The position numbers and the translations under genes are program-made. The notes beneath the pieces were generated by a model, which had not been told where the DNA came from, did no database searches, and was given only the letters and a program-made list of their open reading frames with translations. A stretch of DNA of 64,000 nt from Sphaeroforma sirkka. Lineage: Eukaryota; Opisthokonta; Ichthyosporea; Ichthyophonida. The stretch lies in NCBI GenBank assembly GCA_001586965.3, contig LUCW03000012.1, positions 1 to 64,000 on the forward strand, given 5' to 3'. Below, piece after piece: positions 14,568 to 25,559 of this stretch. Every line of letters starts with the position of its first letter. Position 1 is the first letter of the stretch.

Positions 14568-15882
14568 TTTTTTTAACTTACCATAGAAGTTGTTAGTTTA
14601 TTAGTAATTACAGAGAAAGCTACAGAATATGAATTAGTCAGTAGCTGGCACATATTTTTTTTGTTATAAGTATAACAATTGAAAGACAATGCGAACAGAG
14701 AATGTCGCATCAAATTGAACGATTTAGATTATCCGAACGGTTTAGATTGAATTGAACGATTTAGATTGGATTAACGACGTGTGGACGACGAGGATGAAGA
14801 AAGAATCTACTAATACGAGTGAACCCGAAGAGCGAACATTCCAATCAAGCAGAACATTAACCAGGGTCAACAAGGAAAGTCTCACGACGATCAAATGACG
14901 AAATCAGACAATCAGTCAGAATCCACAGATAAGTAGTCATGTGTGAGTACAGGTAGGAAGGTTGTTTTCAGTGTGAGACAAGTACAAATCGTATTGCAAG
15001 CTAATGAGCTTAAATTGTATTTAAGAAGTTGTTAGAAGAAAGTTCTTTAGGATCCACAGTAGGGTAATAGAGATGGGAGATGTACATGGTTAGTACCGAC
15101 TCGGTTAGTACGATGACGCAAAGAATCAGCGGCATACTAGATTATTTTACAAAAGTTTTCAGAATGGGATATTAGGAAGCATACAGAGACACAAGTAAGC
15201 ACCTGTGAGTTATTAGGAGCATATAAGGGTGGGGGCGCACATAACACGAACGATGCAAGTAAATACAAGGTTAAATTGTGAAAATGATATGCGAACACAC
15301 TCAAATCACTAGAACTTCCAGATAAATCAGGTCAACGAGAGGATCAACAGTATGCACAGAAGGTGTGGTTGACGGCAGCTTAGTTTAGGAGTGCAATAAC
15401 GAGCAATCGTTCTTAGATCAAGAAGCATATTCCAACAACCGCAACAGCACATGACAAGGACATCACGAGTAAGAAGAGTAAAAAGAGGAGCGATGAGGAA
15501 GTTCCCAACAGGGTCCTGCGAATAGGCCGTCATTAGGGCCGGAGTAAGAGCTGGCGAGGAGTAGAACAAGAAGTGGCTCCGACTAATGAGGCACTCAACC
15601 ATATGTTATTGTGGGATGAAGAGTAAGACAGCTGGTAGTGTTAGAGTATATAGACTATCCACACTACTTATGTTAGTGTAGGAAATAAAACAGTCACGAG
15701 GGAACCCACGAGTTCCTCGGAGATCGATGTCGAGACGTTATGTGTTTGAAGGATGAAATTTAATAGAAAATGGATATTTATATTCAGTACTCTATCAGTT
15801 CATTCGCACACATTTCTGGTTCTCCATTGACAAACAACTCACCAACCATGTCCTACCCCGCCAAAGTCGTAGACAGCAACTC
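14568..15882 (+). other. Long untranslated leader of copy A
   Basis: About 1.3 kb between LTR and gag without a convincing forward reading frame. It contains the strand complementary to the LTR poly(A) region (14,597-14,610), a perfect 8-bp inverted repeat TTGTTATA/TATAACAA at 14,661-14,678, a stem ATGCGA/TCGCAT at 14,689-14,710, three direct repeats at 14,715-14,767, and a stem ACACTA/TAGTGT at 15,661-15,679. No TGG-initiated tRNA primer site adjoins the LTR. A leader this long may hold packaging or translation-control signals, or an intron; none is proven. Confidence 0.75.
14715..14767 (+). repeat. Three direct repeats in the leader
   Basis: Three copies of a 16-bp motif with spacing of 18-19 bp: 14,715-14,730 and 14,752-14,767 are identical (core GAACGATTTAGATT), and 14,733-14,748 differs slightly (core GAACGGTTTAGATT). 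The same trio occurs in copy C at about 48,988-49,041. A protein-binding or RNA-packaging site is possible; there is no direct evidence. Confidence 0.7.
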
Positions 15883-17782
15883 TTGAATCCTGAGCGCCGC
15901 AAGGAAGATGATATCGACCGACGTGGAACTAAACGTCGTCAGTCCCATACGGAACGCTCCGCTCCGCACTCAGGTCAGGCACTGGAGGGGCAACAACAGA
16001 CACATCTTGGGGCTCCACATATTATTTCCGCGGACGACAAGCAGCCACCAACAGCAAACAAAAATGGACCTGCACAATCTGACGAGGATGTCATATTCGA
16101 GGTGAGACCAAGGAAGTACCCAACCTGCGTGCGGACAGTAGTCAGACTTTTATTGGTGAACAGGTAGCCAGTGAAGGGCTGTCCCCCCTCGTTCGTCTCG
16201 GGATACTCCAGGGGCCTTATTTCCCAGTAATGACCCACCACGCCTCCCACCTAACAAGCGGAAGCGTCACCGGAACCGTACCAACAACAAGGAAACGGCA
16301 CGGGAACAATCGTCAGCTCAGAAACTCACGGAGCTGATGACACAACAACAGTCTCTCTTTGAAAAAATACGAACAGAGGTTACAGCGCATAAACGCCGGA
16401 CGAACTACAATAGGGCCGGCCGCTAAGGAGAGTTCTTCTGACGCACACGAACGGGTACAGGCAGTACCAGAGGACGAAGACAACCCTACCTTCCGAATTC
16501 AAGGCTGTGAGCGTCCGTTTTATGGACTTGGGTACAAATCACCAGGGTCAGAGGACAGTTCAACCGAGGAGGATGATACTCTGTCTGCCAGTGAGAACAC
16601 ACCAACTTTTCAAGAGTTCGCACATGAACAAGTATTAGCCAGACAGAATCCTCAAGGTAAGCAGGCGGTGAAGAATAGACAGGACCGATTAAGTACGAAC
16701 CTGCGCCAACAACAGCAACGTCAGTGGGGCGAGAAAGAAGCGCCCAGTGAATATGTACAGACACATAAACGACAAGAGAAGGAGACAACAGTGCCTCCGC
16801 CCACACCGGCTAGTATCGAGAGAAAAGGCGACAGGCGCTACACGCACGGATACTACAGTTAAGTGACGAGCTATGCCAAGCAATCGAGGAGAATAACACG
16901 GCTCGAGCTGAAGCTCTTCGGGGCGTGATTGAGACACTTCGAGCTACATTAGAGTCCCGACCGGTAGAGAAGCGTCCCGTACCTTCACCACGTACGTGGC
17001 CTGATTGGCCGTCGAACAGATACTACCTACATGATATCATGGAACGGGACACAAGAGGGGCTCTCCTCGAGGCGTTCAAGAACGCACAAATCGCAGGGCT
17101 GGACGAGACTTGGAACCTTACATGGTTTCATAAGGTACTATCTTACTTCAAGGCGGAAAAGTCAACGCTGGACTACATCCGCGACAACTCTGAACGGTTG
17201 AAGACATGCACACCTCAACTACAGATCGAACAGATCTGTTCGCACGAAACACAAGCCACTGTCGATCCGCGTTTCGCAAGTTAGCCAAGGGCCAAAGTCG
17301 GAACATGCACACTCCTCTTATGGAACAAATGACACAGCTCATGGAGAACCACAGGAGGGCACGTGAACGGTGCCAGACAGATGCCGACTTCAACAGAATT
17401 TAGTGAACCACTGCATTGTACAACTGTTAGAAGAAGCTCTCAACGGCCGTACGTATGAACGTACTCTACAGTTGCATCCCAAATGGCAACTGATGGAGAC
17501 ACACGAGCTTATACAGCTGTTGAGCCCTGACATTCAGGATGCACAGCAACGTACGGCAGCACGTTTCCAGGGTCGCAACAACCGCGAGGGCCGACGACCA
17601 ATGGAAGTCGCGACCACACCAATAGCCGCCCCAACCTACAGACGAGTAGACGACAAACGCAGAATTGGACTCAACGGCCCCAACCTACGGTACCAACGAC
17701 TTGTGCGGGGTGCCAGGCACAGGCGCCACCAGGTGGTAGGCACATCCACGGTGTCACCATTTCAGGGCGTCGCAAGCGGTGA
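15883..17782 (+). pseudogene. gag region of copy A (broken)
   Basis: Derived structural-protein gene of the element. Recognisable content: a basic, charged N-terminal part, an acidic serine/glutamate-rich stretch, a glutamine-rich coiled-coil-like segment, a helical capsid-like segment around 16,990-17,560 and a basic C-terminus. It lies between the leader and the protease, which is the gag position of Ty3/Gypsy elements. Capsid identity is inferred from position because Gag sequences are poorly conserved. The copy is broken in several places. Confidence 0.7.
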
Positions 17783-18174
17783 GCGCAGAGGGGGCAAGGC
17801 AAGGCTATACGACAACAACCGTCCTTTGAGGGACGTACAATCGGTACACAGACCGTCCACAACGTCAACCCGCAGGACAGGGGCAGAATACATCCCAGAC
17901 TAGAGACGTAGTTACAATACGTCCGACGCCTCAAGTACAGGTGAATGCGATTACACAGGACGAAGACTTGGCTCCACCATCGGAAGCTACAGAGATTCAT
18001 ATCAACACGATCCTTTACGAAGACTTCGAGCACATGACGTCACCACCAAACCACACCTATGACATGTGGGAGTCGGTAGCCGATCATGCATGAGAGGTGA
18101 GGGTGTCTGAGTCGGATAGGAGCTTCATATTTGTTACCACGATTGGAGCAGTGATGGCAATACAAGACCCATTG

Positions 18175-20030
18175 CTGACGTCAGACAACCGAGTCTATAT
18201 TCAAGTACAAATCAACGGACGTACGTTCAAAGCCTTGATAGACACGGGAGCAAATAGAAGTTGTATCTCACAGACATCCGCAGACCTCCTTGGCCGACCA
18301 ATAACTCCGGCACCACCTGGGTCATTTATATATTTAGCTGACAAGGCGGTGCGAACTCCTCGACTGGGGACGACGGAAGTGGTACCTATAAGGTACGGTA
18401 CCAGAATTATCGACGGTTCATTAGAATTGATGAACTTGCCGACGGTATATAGATGTTATAGTGGGGCAAGATATGTTGAAAGGCTTGGGCCTATACATAG
18501 GCGGTATCCAATCGCCACTTGCACCAATAGACCCCACAGAACTAGAAGAGCTCCTCGAACCCATACCACGCCGACAGGCACCTAACACGACGGAACCCGT
18601 CGATGTACGCCATAACGGTTGGCACAGGATTTGGAAGCCAATGCGAAAATTGCCGACAACGCGCGCTGTCGTCTGGAAGGGAGTGAGGTAACCATCCCAG
18701 TAACCCATGAACAAGCGTTGCAGATGCGGCGATCGGCGCGTAACTTCGTATCCGATCGATGGCTCCCCTATGTGGATGAACAAGTGAAGAAGTGGTTGAC
18801 GGATTTGGTGATCACGAAACGAACGACACCAACGACTGTTAATCTTCCTCTCCTTGCGGTACCGACATTCGATGCGGAAGGCAACGTCAAGAAGGTACGC
18901 GTGTGTTTAGACATGCGTGCCGTTAACGCGCTTATTCCTGGTGACCAGTTCCTGATCCCCAAGGTCAACGAACTCATATCTCGCCTCAAGAGTAAGAAGT
19001 ACTACACGACGCTGGACATATCGGCTGCATACCACAGGCTGCCCATCCATCCAGACTCACAATACTTATTTAGTTTTACACACGAACGTTATCAGTACTC
19101 GTTCACATCAGCACCGTTCGGTCTTCATGTACTCACGCAGCAGTTTCAACGTACCTTGAGTACAATACTTGATGGCTTACCGGTTCACCACTATATCGAT
19201 GACATAGTTATCGCCAGTGACGGTTATGACGAACACGTTAGGACGGTGCAGAAGGTGATACAACGCTTAACATACCACAGTTTTAAGCTTAACCCTGCCA
19301 AGTGCCACTTCGCTATCTCCGAAGTCATGATCCTAGGGAAGAAAGTATCGGCACAAGGCATTGACATTGACCATGAAAAGCAGGCCAAGCTGATCGACTG
19401 GCCCACACCACAACGATACAAAGATATAGCCTCGGCGTTGGGTTTAGCAAATTACCTCCACGAACATCTGCCTAATTTCGCGAACACGGTTGCACCCTTG
19501 CGCGAATTTTGCAAACTCAAACCAAAGGAGTTGATAGGTGATCGTTGGGAGGAGAGAGACATGCACAGGCGTGGCAGGCAATGAAAGACGCAGTGGTGAA
19601 TGCTGTGGCGTTACACTTTCCGGTCGACGGCATTCCTCTAAACTTGGAAACCGACGCTAGCGATTACGGTTTAGGGGAGCGCTATTCAATGGGTCAACGG
19701 TAAGAAACATTACTTAATGTTCTTTAGTAAGACTCTGAACCATGCGCAACAGAACTACGCCACACCTATGAAGGAGTTACTGGCATTGGTATATGGACTG
19801 ACACATTTCAGGGAATACTTGGATGGGCAACGGTTTGCGGTCTTCACGGACCACAAGGCCCTTGTATATATGAACACACAGCTCAAGCTTAATCCGATGC
19901 TTCAGAGATGGCATCATATCATCGCGCCATTCAACTTTACCATATCGCATATACCAGGAGAGTCAAATGTGCTCCCGGACATGTTAAGTAGAGTACACGA
20001 GGGGACAGCGGAGCAGGACGAACTCGAAAT
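18175..20030 (+). pseudogene. Protease, reverse transcriptase and RNase H of copy A (broken)
   Basis: First half of pol. The aspartic protease is recognised by ALIDTGANRS, with the catalytic Asp codon at 18,241, and by a downstream DMLKGLG-type motif. The reverse transcriptase spans about 18,735-19,560 and shows VCLDMRAVN, TTLDISAAYHRL, SAPFGL and the catalytic YIDD box at 19,192-19,203. RNase H spans about 19,645-20,030 with ETDAS, MKELLALVYGL and FTDHKAL carrying its acidic residues. These motifs are typical of Ty3/Gypsy. The copy is broken. Confidence 0.9.
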
Positions 20031-20036
20031 AATGTA

Positions 20037-20430
20037 TACCGACGGCTGGCAGTTATTCCCTAGTTACTTTGAACAAGCGCAACAACACTTTGGACCGAAT
20101 GACATAGATGTATTTGCGGACCCAACCAACGCTCAGCTTCCTCGGTTCTGGACGAAGGATGATGGGGAAGGAGCGTTTGCCCACGACTGGTCGATAGTCG
20201 ATGGATGGATGAACCCGCCTTGGAGACAGATACACAGGATGTTACGCAAGATACGAGCCGACGGCGCACGGGCCACATGACTCATATCTACCATGGGTAC
20301 CAAGAGCACCATGGTTCGACCTGTTCAAGCAGTTATTGCAGACAGAACCGGTGCTGGTACCACGGACACCACACACGTTCCTCAAGTACGCTAAGTACGC
20401 ATGTGGGAAGACACCATGGGGTCATACCGT
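20037..20430 (+). pseudogene. Dam-like (NPPW) domain of copy A (broken)
   Basis: Segment between RNase H and integrase with YTDGWQL, DIDVFADPTNAQLPRFW, HDW and WMNPPW (NPPW at 20,212-20,223), followed by an LPW...PWF block. This resembles the domain of DIRS-type elements related to DNA N6-adenine methyltransferases, whose catalytic motif is D/N-P-P-Y/W. Enzymatic activity is not implied. See the better-preserved version in copy C. Confidence 0.6.
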
Positions 20431-20569
20431 AGTAGCACGGGTGGGTCCTCCCAATGGATTCAAACTGGACCCGCTGTTTTCACAGCGACTTGGTTTTGCA
20501 GAACCAAAGCATACAAAATATGTCATGTGCTTAGACACAGATTATCCGAAATCTCAGTGGCACTGGCAG

Positions 20570-21908
20570 ATGCAGAGGTCAACCGGCGTTTGCACAAGCG
20601 AGTCCGGCGGAGAAACAGCGTCGTACGCAACTCACGCAAGCGCAACACGAACAAGGACATCATGGGGCGGCGGACACAGTCCAACAACTTCGTCAGAACG
20701 GTCACGTTTGGCCAGGGGCACTTAAGTAGCCACAGAAGTTAAGCGGCAATGTGACACATGTTTGGGACAGGACACACTTCGTAAAGGTTTCCACCCGATG
20801 ATTAGCATCGATGCACGCTACCCGTGGGACCATATTCAAGTGGACCACATCCCGATGCCACTGGAGTCCAGACGCAAGAACAATTATATTCTTCACGTCT
20901 TAGACATCGCCACAGGCTATTCTATCCTTCGAGCCACACCGGACAAGACAGCAAGGAAACCACGACACAGACACTCTCATGAGTTTTTTTGGCGAACATG
21001 GTTTCCCCACAAATCAAACAGACATGGGGAAGGAGTTCACCAACAAGTTAGTGGAGCTTCTGGTCCAGGAAGTGGGGATGCTAGATAAGGTGTCTCCACC
21101 ATATCGACCCCAAGTGCTGGGCGCGGCAGAACGACGTCAGCTTAGTTTAGGAGATTACACGTTCTATTCGACAATGCTGTGAGGCAGTTCCCCTTCGATG
21201 GGACGAACGCCTTCCGTTTACGATGCTATACCAGAACCTTCGGATGATCCGTCGCCATAAGGTGCACCGTTTAGCGTGTACTTTGGCCGCCGCCATGTTC
21301 CGTTCGCCGATTTCACGGGACGAGTTAGGCGGATTCTCAGCCGATGACGAATGACACCTGGGCACAACGATTAGACCAGTACAGGACACTATATTGCCGA
21401 CCCTCCACCACATTACCAAGAAGTATACAGGCAAGCTTACGACGACATTTGACCGCCTGCATGCTCACGTCTTGGTACATTTCGACGAAGGAGATGTGGT
21501 CATGGTACGATCAGAAGGCCGAACAACGAAGGCTATGCGGCCATTGTTTGGACCATATGTAGTCAAAGCTAGACACGGCCAACGCTACGAGTTAGCGAAC
21601 AAGGATGGTTCTACCCCACCAGAATTCAAGACCAAACCGGTACGGGTGGAACTCCTCCGTTTAGTGCATAGACGCACAGACCCACCAATTAACGAAGACT
21701 TATGGACCGAAGGAGGGTGGAGTTTCGCCATATCATCACACATCGTACGAATGATGGGACGGGGAAATTAGAATACCTGGTGAGATGGCGAGAAGGCGAA
21801 CCAACGCCGGAAACAGCAGAAGCTTTTGATGATGCCAACGATATCGCTGACCTACCACAAAGCTTCAGGCAGACACGGACACGTAAGCGCCAACGTGCAC
21901 AAGTCTAA
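20570..21908 (+). pseudogene. Integrase and chromodomain of copy A (broken)
   Basis: Second half of pol: integrase with zinc-binding N-terminus, DDE core and GPY/F module, then a chromodomain in the last 200 bp containing LEYLVRWREGEPT. A run of basic residues (RTRKRQR) closes the protein. Recognition is by comparison with copies B and C, where the same motifs are visible. The copy is broken in several places. Confidence 0.85.
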
Positions 21909-21941
21909 TACTTTATCTTCAATATAACTTTGTTCTCGGAT

Positions 21942-22479
21942 ATCGAGCTCAAGCTCTGGAGCATAAACCAGCAACTCTGTCTCCCAGTATAAACCAGCCA
22001 CTCGAGCTCTTGAGTATAAAAAGCAGCGACTCTAGCTCCCGAGTATAAACCAGCAACTCTAGCTCCCGGTGAAAACCAGCCTCTCGAGCTCTTGAGTACG
22101 AAAAAGCAGCGACTCTAGCAACCCAGTATAAACCAGCAACTCTAGCCGAGTATAAACCAGCCTCTCGAGGCTCCCAGTATAAACCAGCCTCTCGAGCTCT
22201 TGAGTATAAAAAGCAGCGACTCTAGCTCACCGTATAAAAACCAGCCTCTCGAGCTCTTGAGTATAAAAGCAGCGACTCTAGCTCCCGAGTATAAACCAGC
22301 CTCTCGAGCTCTTGAGTATAAACGGCAGCGACTGAAGCTCTTCGAGTATAAACCAGCCAGCTCGAGCTCGCGAGAATAAACGGTTAGCACTCACGTCGCT
22401 GATTGGCCGTCAATCAGTCAATACCTCAAGCTGGAACGGGTTAAATGAGCCACTCTGCTTCGAGGAGTATAACACAGCG
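21942..22479 (+). repeat. TATAAA-bearing tandem repeats, 3' UTR of copy A
   Basis: Tandem units of about 27-29 bp, each with a GAGTATAAA core. Three unit types occur: those starting GACTCTAGCTCCC, those starting AACTCTAGCTCCC, and those starting CTCTCGAGCTCTTG with a variable A-run after TATAA. The types tend to alternate, giving a higher-order period near 84 bp. The array starts about 35 bp after the pol stop. A 28-bp piece at 22,399-22,426 inside the array resembles gag. Confidence 0.85.
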
Positions 22480-22612
22480 AAATCAATCAAACAACTCCTT
22501 GGGCATTGTTTTGAAACACGGGTTAATGGTTTGCGGAAAAGTGCCACTGGAGTTTTTCATCCGACACAAATACAGTCCTATATTGTACTTGCCAAACTCC
22601 TATAACTGACAG
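22480..22612 (+). other. 3' UTR remnant of copy A
   Basis: Unique 3' untranslated sequence matching about 56,660-56,788 of copy C. It contains no gene. It joins gag-derived sequence of copy B near 22,612. Confidence 0.7.
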
Positions 22613-22613
22613 A

Positions 22614-23178
22614 TATCGAACAGATCTGTTCGCACGAATCGATTACAAAAGCCACTGTCGATCCCGCGTTTCGCAAGTTAGCCAAGGCCAAAGTCGGAAC
22701 ATGCACACTCCTCTTATGGAACAAATGACACAGCTCATGGAGAACCACAGGAGGGCACGTGAACGGTGCCAGACAGATGCCGACTTCAACAGAATTTAGT
22801 GAACCACTGCATTGTACAACTGTTAGAAGTAGCTCTCAACGGCCGTACGTATGAACGTACTCTACAGTTGCATCCCAAATGGCAACTGATGGAGACACAC
22901 GAGCTTATACAGCTGTTGAGCCCTGACATTCAGGATGCACAGCAACGTACGGCAGCACGTTTCCAGGGTCGCAACAACCGCGAGGGCCCGACGACCAATG
23001 GAAGTCGCGACCACACCAATAGCCGCCCCAACCTACAGACGAGTAGACGACAAACGCAGAATTGGACTCAACGGCCCCAACCTACGGTACCAACGACTTG
23101 TGCGGGGTGCCAGGCACAGGCGCCACCAGGTGGTAGGCACATCCACGGTGTCACCATTTCAGGGCGTCGCAAGCGGTG
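22614..23178 (+). pseudogene. gag portion of copy B (broken, partial)
   Basis: Corresponds to the capsid-like and C-terminal parts of gag in copies A and C. The C-terminal part shows a CAGC motif followed by HIH and a basic GRRKR end, which might be a degenerate zinc-knuckle-like element; this is uncertain because spacing does not match the classical CCHC knuckle. Confidence 0.65.
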
Positions 23179-23569
23179 AGCGCAGAGGTCGGGCAAGGCT
23201 ATACGACAACAACCGTCCTTTGAGGGACGTACAATCGGTACACAGACCGTCCACAACGTCAACCGCAGGACAGGGGCAGAATACATCCCAGACTAGAGAC
23301 GTAGTTACAATACGTCCGACGCCTCAAGTACAGGTGAATGCGATTACACAGGACGAAGACTTGGCTCCACCATCGGAAGCTACAGAGATTCATATCAACA
23401 CGATCCTTTACGAAGACTTCGAGCACATGACGTCACCACCAAACCACACCTATGACATGTGGGAGTCGGTAGCCGATCATGCATGAGAGGTGAGGGTGTC
23501 TGAGTCGGATAGAGCTTCATATTTGTTACCACGATTGGAGCAGTGATGGCAATACAAGACCCATTGCTG

Positions 23570-25020
23570 ACGTCAGACAACCGAGTCTATATTCAAGTAC
23601 AAATCAACGGACGTACGTTCAAAGCCTTGATAGACACGGGGGAGCAAATAGAAGTTGTATCTCACAGACATCCGCAGACCTCCTTGGCCGACCAATAACT
23701 CCGGCACCACCTGGGTCATTTATATATTTAGCTGACAAGGCGGTGCGAACTCCTCGACTGGGGACGACGGAAGTGGTACCTATAAGGTAGGTACGGTACC
23801 AGAATTATCGACGGTTCATTAGAATTATGAATTGATGAACTTGCCGACGGGTATAGAGTTATAGTGGGGCAAGATATGTTGAAAGGCTTGGGCCTATACA
23901 TAGGCGGTATCCAATCGCCACTTGCACCAATAGACCCCACAGAACTAGAAGAGAGCTCCTCGAACCCATACCACGCCGACAGGCACCTAACACGACGGAA
24001 CCCGTCGATGTACGCCAACGGTTGGCACAGGATTTGGAAGCCAATGCGAAAATTGCCGACAACGCGCTGTCGTCTGGAAGTTTTATTATGGGTAACCATC
24101 CAGTAACCCATGAACAAGCGTTGTAGATGCGGCGATCGGCGCGTAACTTAGTATCCGATCGATGTTTTACCGGTTCATGTATATGAACAAGTGAAGAAGT
24201 GGCCTATAGTGACGGATTATGACGAACACGTTAGGACGGTGCAGAAGGTGATACAACGCTTAACATACCACAGTTTTAAGTTAACCCTGCCAAGTGCCAC
24301 TTCGCTATCTCCGAAGTCATGATCCTAGGGAAGCAAAGTATCGGCACAAGGCATTGACATTGACCATGAAAAGCAGGCCAAGCTGATCGACTGGCCCACA
24401 CCACAACGATACAAAGATATAGCCTCGGCGTTGGGTTTAACAAATTACCTCCACGAACATCTGCCTAATTTCGCGAACACGGTTGCACCCTTGCGCGAAT
24501 TATTGCAAACTCAAACCAAAGGAGTTGATAGGTGATCGTTGGGAGGAGGAGACAATACAGGCGTGGCAGGCAATGAAAGACGCAGTGGTGAATGCTGTGG
24601 CGTTACACTTTCCGGTCGACGGCATTCCTCTGAACTTGGAAACCGACGCTAGCGATTACGGTTTAGGGGAGCGCTATTCCAATGGGTCAACGGTAAGAAA
24701 CATTACTTAATGTTCTTTAGTAAGACTCTGAACCATGCGCAACAGAACTACGCCACACCTATGAAGGAGTTACTGGCATTGGTATATGGACTGACACATT
24801 TCAGGGAATACTTGGATGGGCAACGGTTTGCGGTCTTCACGGACCACAAGGCCCTTGTATATATGAACACACAGCTCAAGCTTAATCCGATGCTTCAGAG
24901 ATGGCATCATATCATCGCGCCATTCAACTTTACCATATCGCATATACCAGGAGAGTCAAATGTGCTCCCGGACATGTTAAGTAGAGTACACGAGGGACAG
25001 CGGAGCAGGACGAACTCGAA
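23570..25020 (+). pseudogene. Protease, RT and RNase H of copy B (broken)
   Basis: Same pol segment as in copies A and C. Protease-derived sequence lies at about 23,570-23,920, RT-derived sequence ends with the DWPTPQRYKDIASALG region near 24,430, and RNase H with ETDAS, MKELLALVYGL and FTDHKAL lies at about 24,635-25,020. The copy is broken and incomplete. Confidence 0.85.
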
Positions 25021-25026
25021 ATAATG

Positions 25027-25415
25027 TATACCGACGGCTGGCAGTTATTCCCTAGTTACTTTGAACAAGCGCAACAACACTTTGGACCGAATGACATAGA
25101 TGTATTTGCGGACCCAACCAACGCTCAGCTTCCTCGGTTCTGGACGAAGGATGATGGGGAAGGAGCGTTTGCCCACGACTGGTCGATAGTCGATGGATGG
25201 ATGAACCCGCCTTGGGGACAGATACACAGGATGTTACGCAAGATACGAGCCGACGGCGCACGGGCCACAGTATGTCTACCATGGGTACCAAGAGCACCAT
25301 GGTTCGACCTGTTCAAGCAGTTATTGCAGACAGAACCGGTGCTGGTACCACGGACACCACACACGTTCCTCAAGTACGCTAAGTACGCATGTGGGAAGAC
25401 ACCATGGGGTCATAC
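25027..25415 (+). pseudogene. Dam-like (NPPW) domain of copy B
   Basis: Same RNase H-integrase intervening domain, with DIDVFADPTNAQLPRFW, HDWS, WMNPPW (NPPW at 25,204-25,215) and LPWVPRAPWFDLF. It lies in one reading frame with the following integrase N-terminus. The domain is likened to the methyltransferase-like domain of DIRS-type retroelements on motif order only. Confidence 0.65.
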
Positions 25416-25559
25416 CGTAGTAGCACGGGTGGGTCCTCCCAATGGATTCAAACTGGACCCGCTGTTTTCACAGCGACTTGGTTTTGCAGAACCAAAGCAT
25501 ACAAAATATGTCATGTGCTTAGACACAGCGCGAGAAATCTCAGTGGCACTGGCAGATGC

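Larger units (their letters stand above)
14322..22612 (+). mobile_element. Ty3/Gypsy chromovirus, copy A (broken, partial)
   Basis: LTR retrotransposon of the Ty3/Gypsy superfamily, chromodomain-bearing lineage. Parts in order: 5' LTR, 1.3-kb leader, gag, protease, reverse transcriptase, RNase H, NPPW (Dam-like) domain, integrase with GPY/F module, chromodomain, 3' tandem-repeat region. The order protease-RT-RNase H-integrase defines Ty3/Gypsy rather than Copia. It is broken, with roughly fifteen or more reading-frame breaks, and no 3' LTR of its own is seen: its 3' untranslated region passes directly into gag-derived sequence of copy B near 22,612. Near identity with copies B and C suggests a very young age. 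Confidence 0.9.

Noticed and set aside
15327-15602. Reverse-strand open frame of about 90 codons in the leader, with a counterpart at 49,575-49,871
   Set aside because: The start and end differ between the two copies, no domain is recognisable, and both lie in the non-coding leader on the opposite strand. Most likely chance.
22142-22390. Reverse-strand open frame across the 3' tandem repeats of copy A
   Set aside because: It is a low-complexity translation of the repeat units; the repeats in copies B and C do not keep it open.
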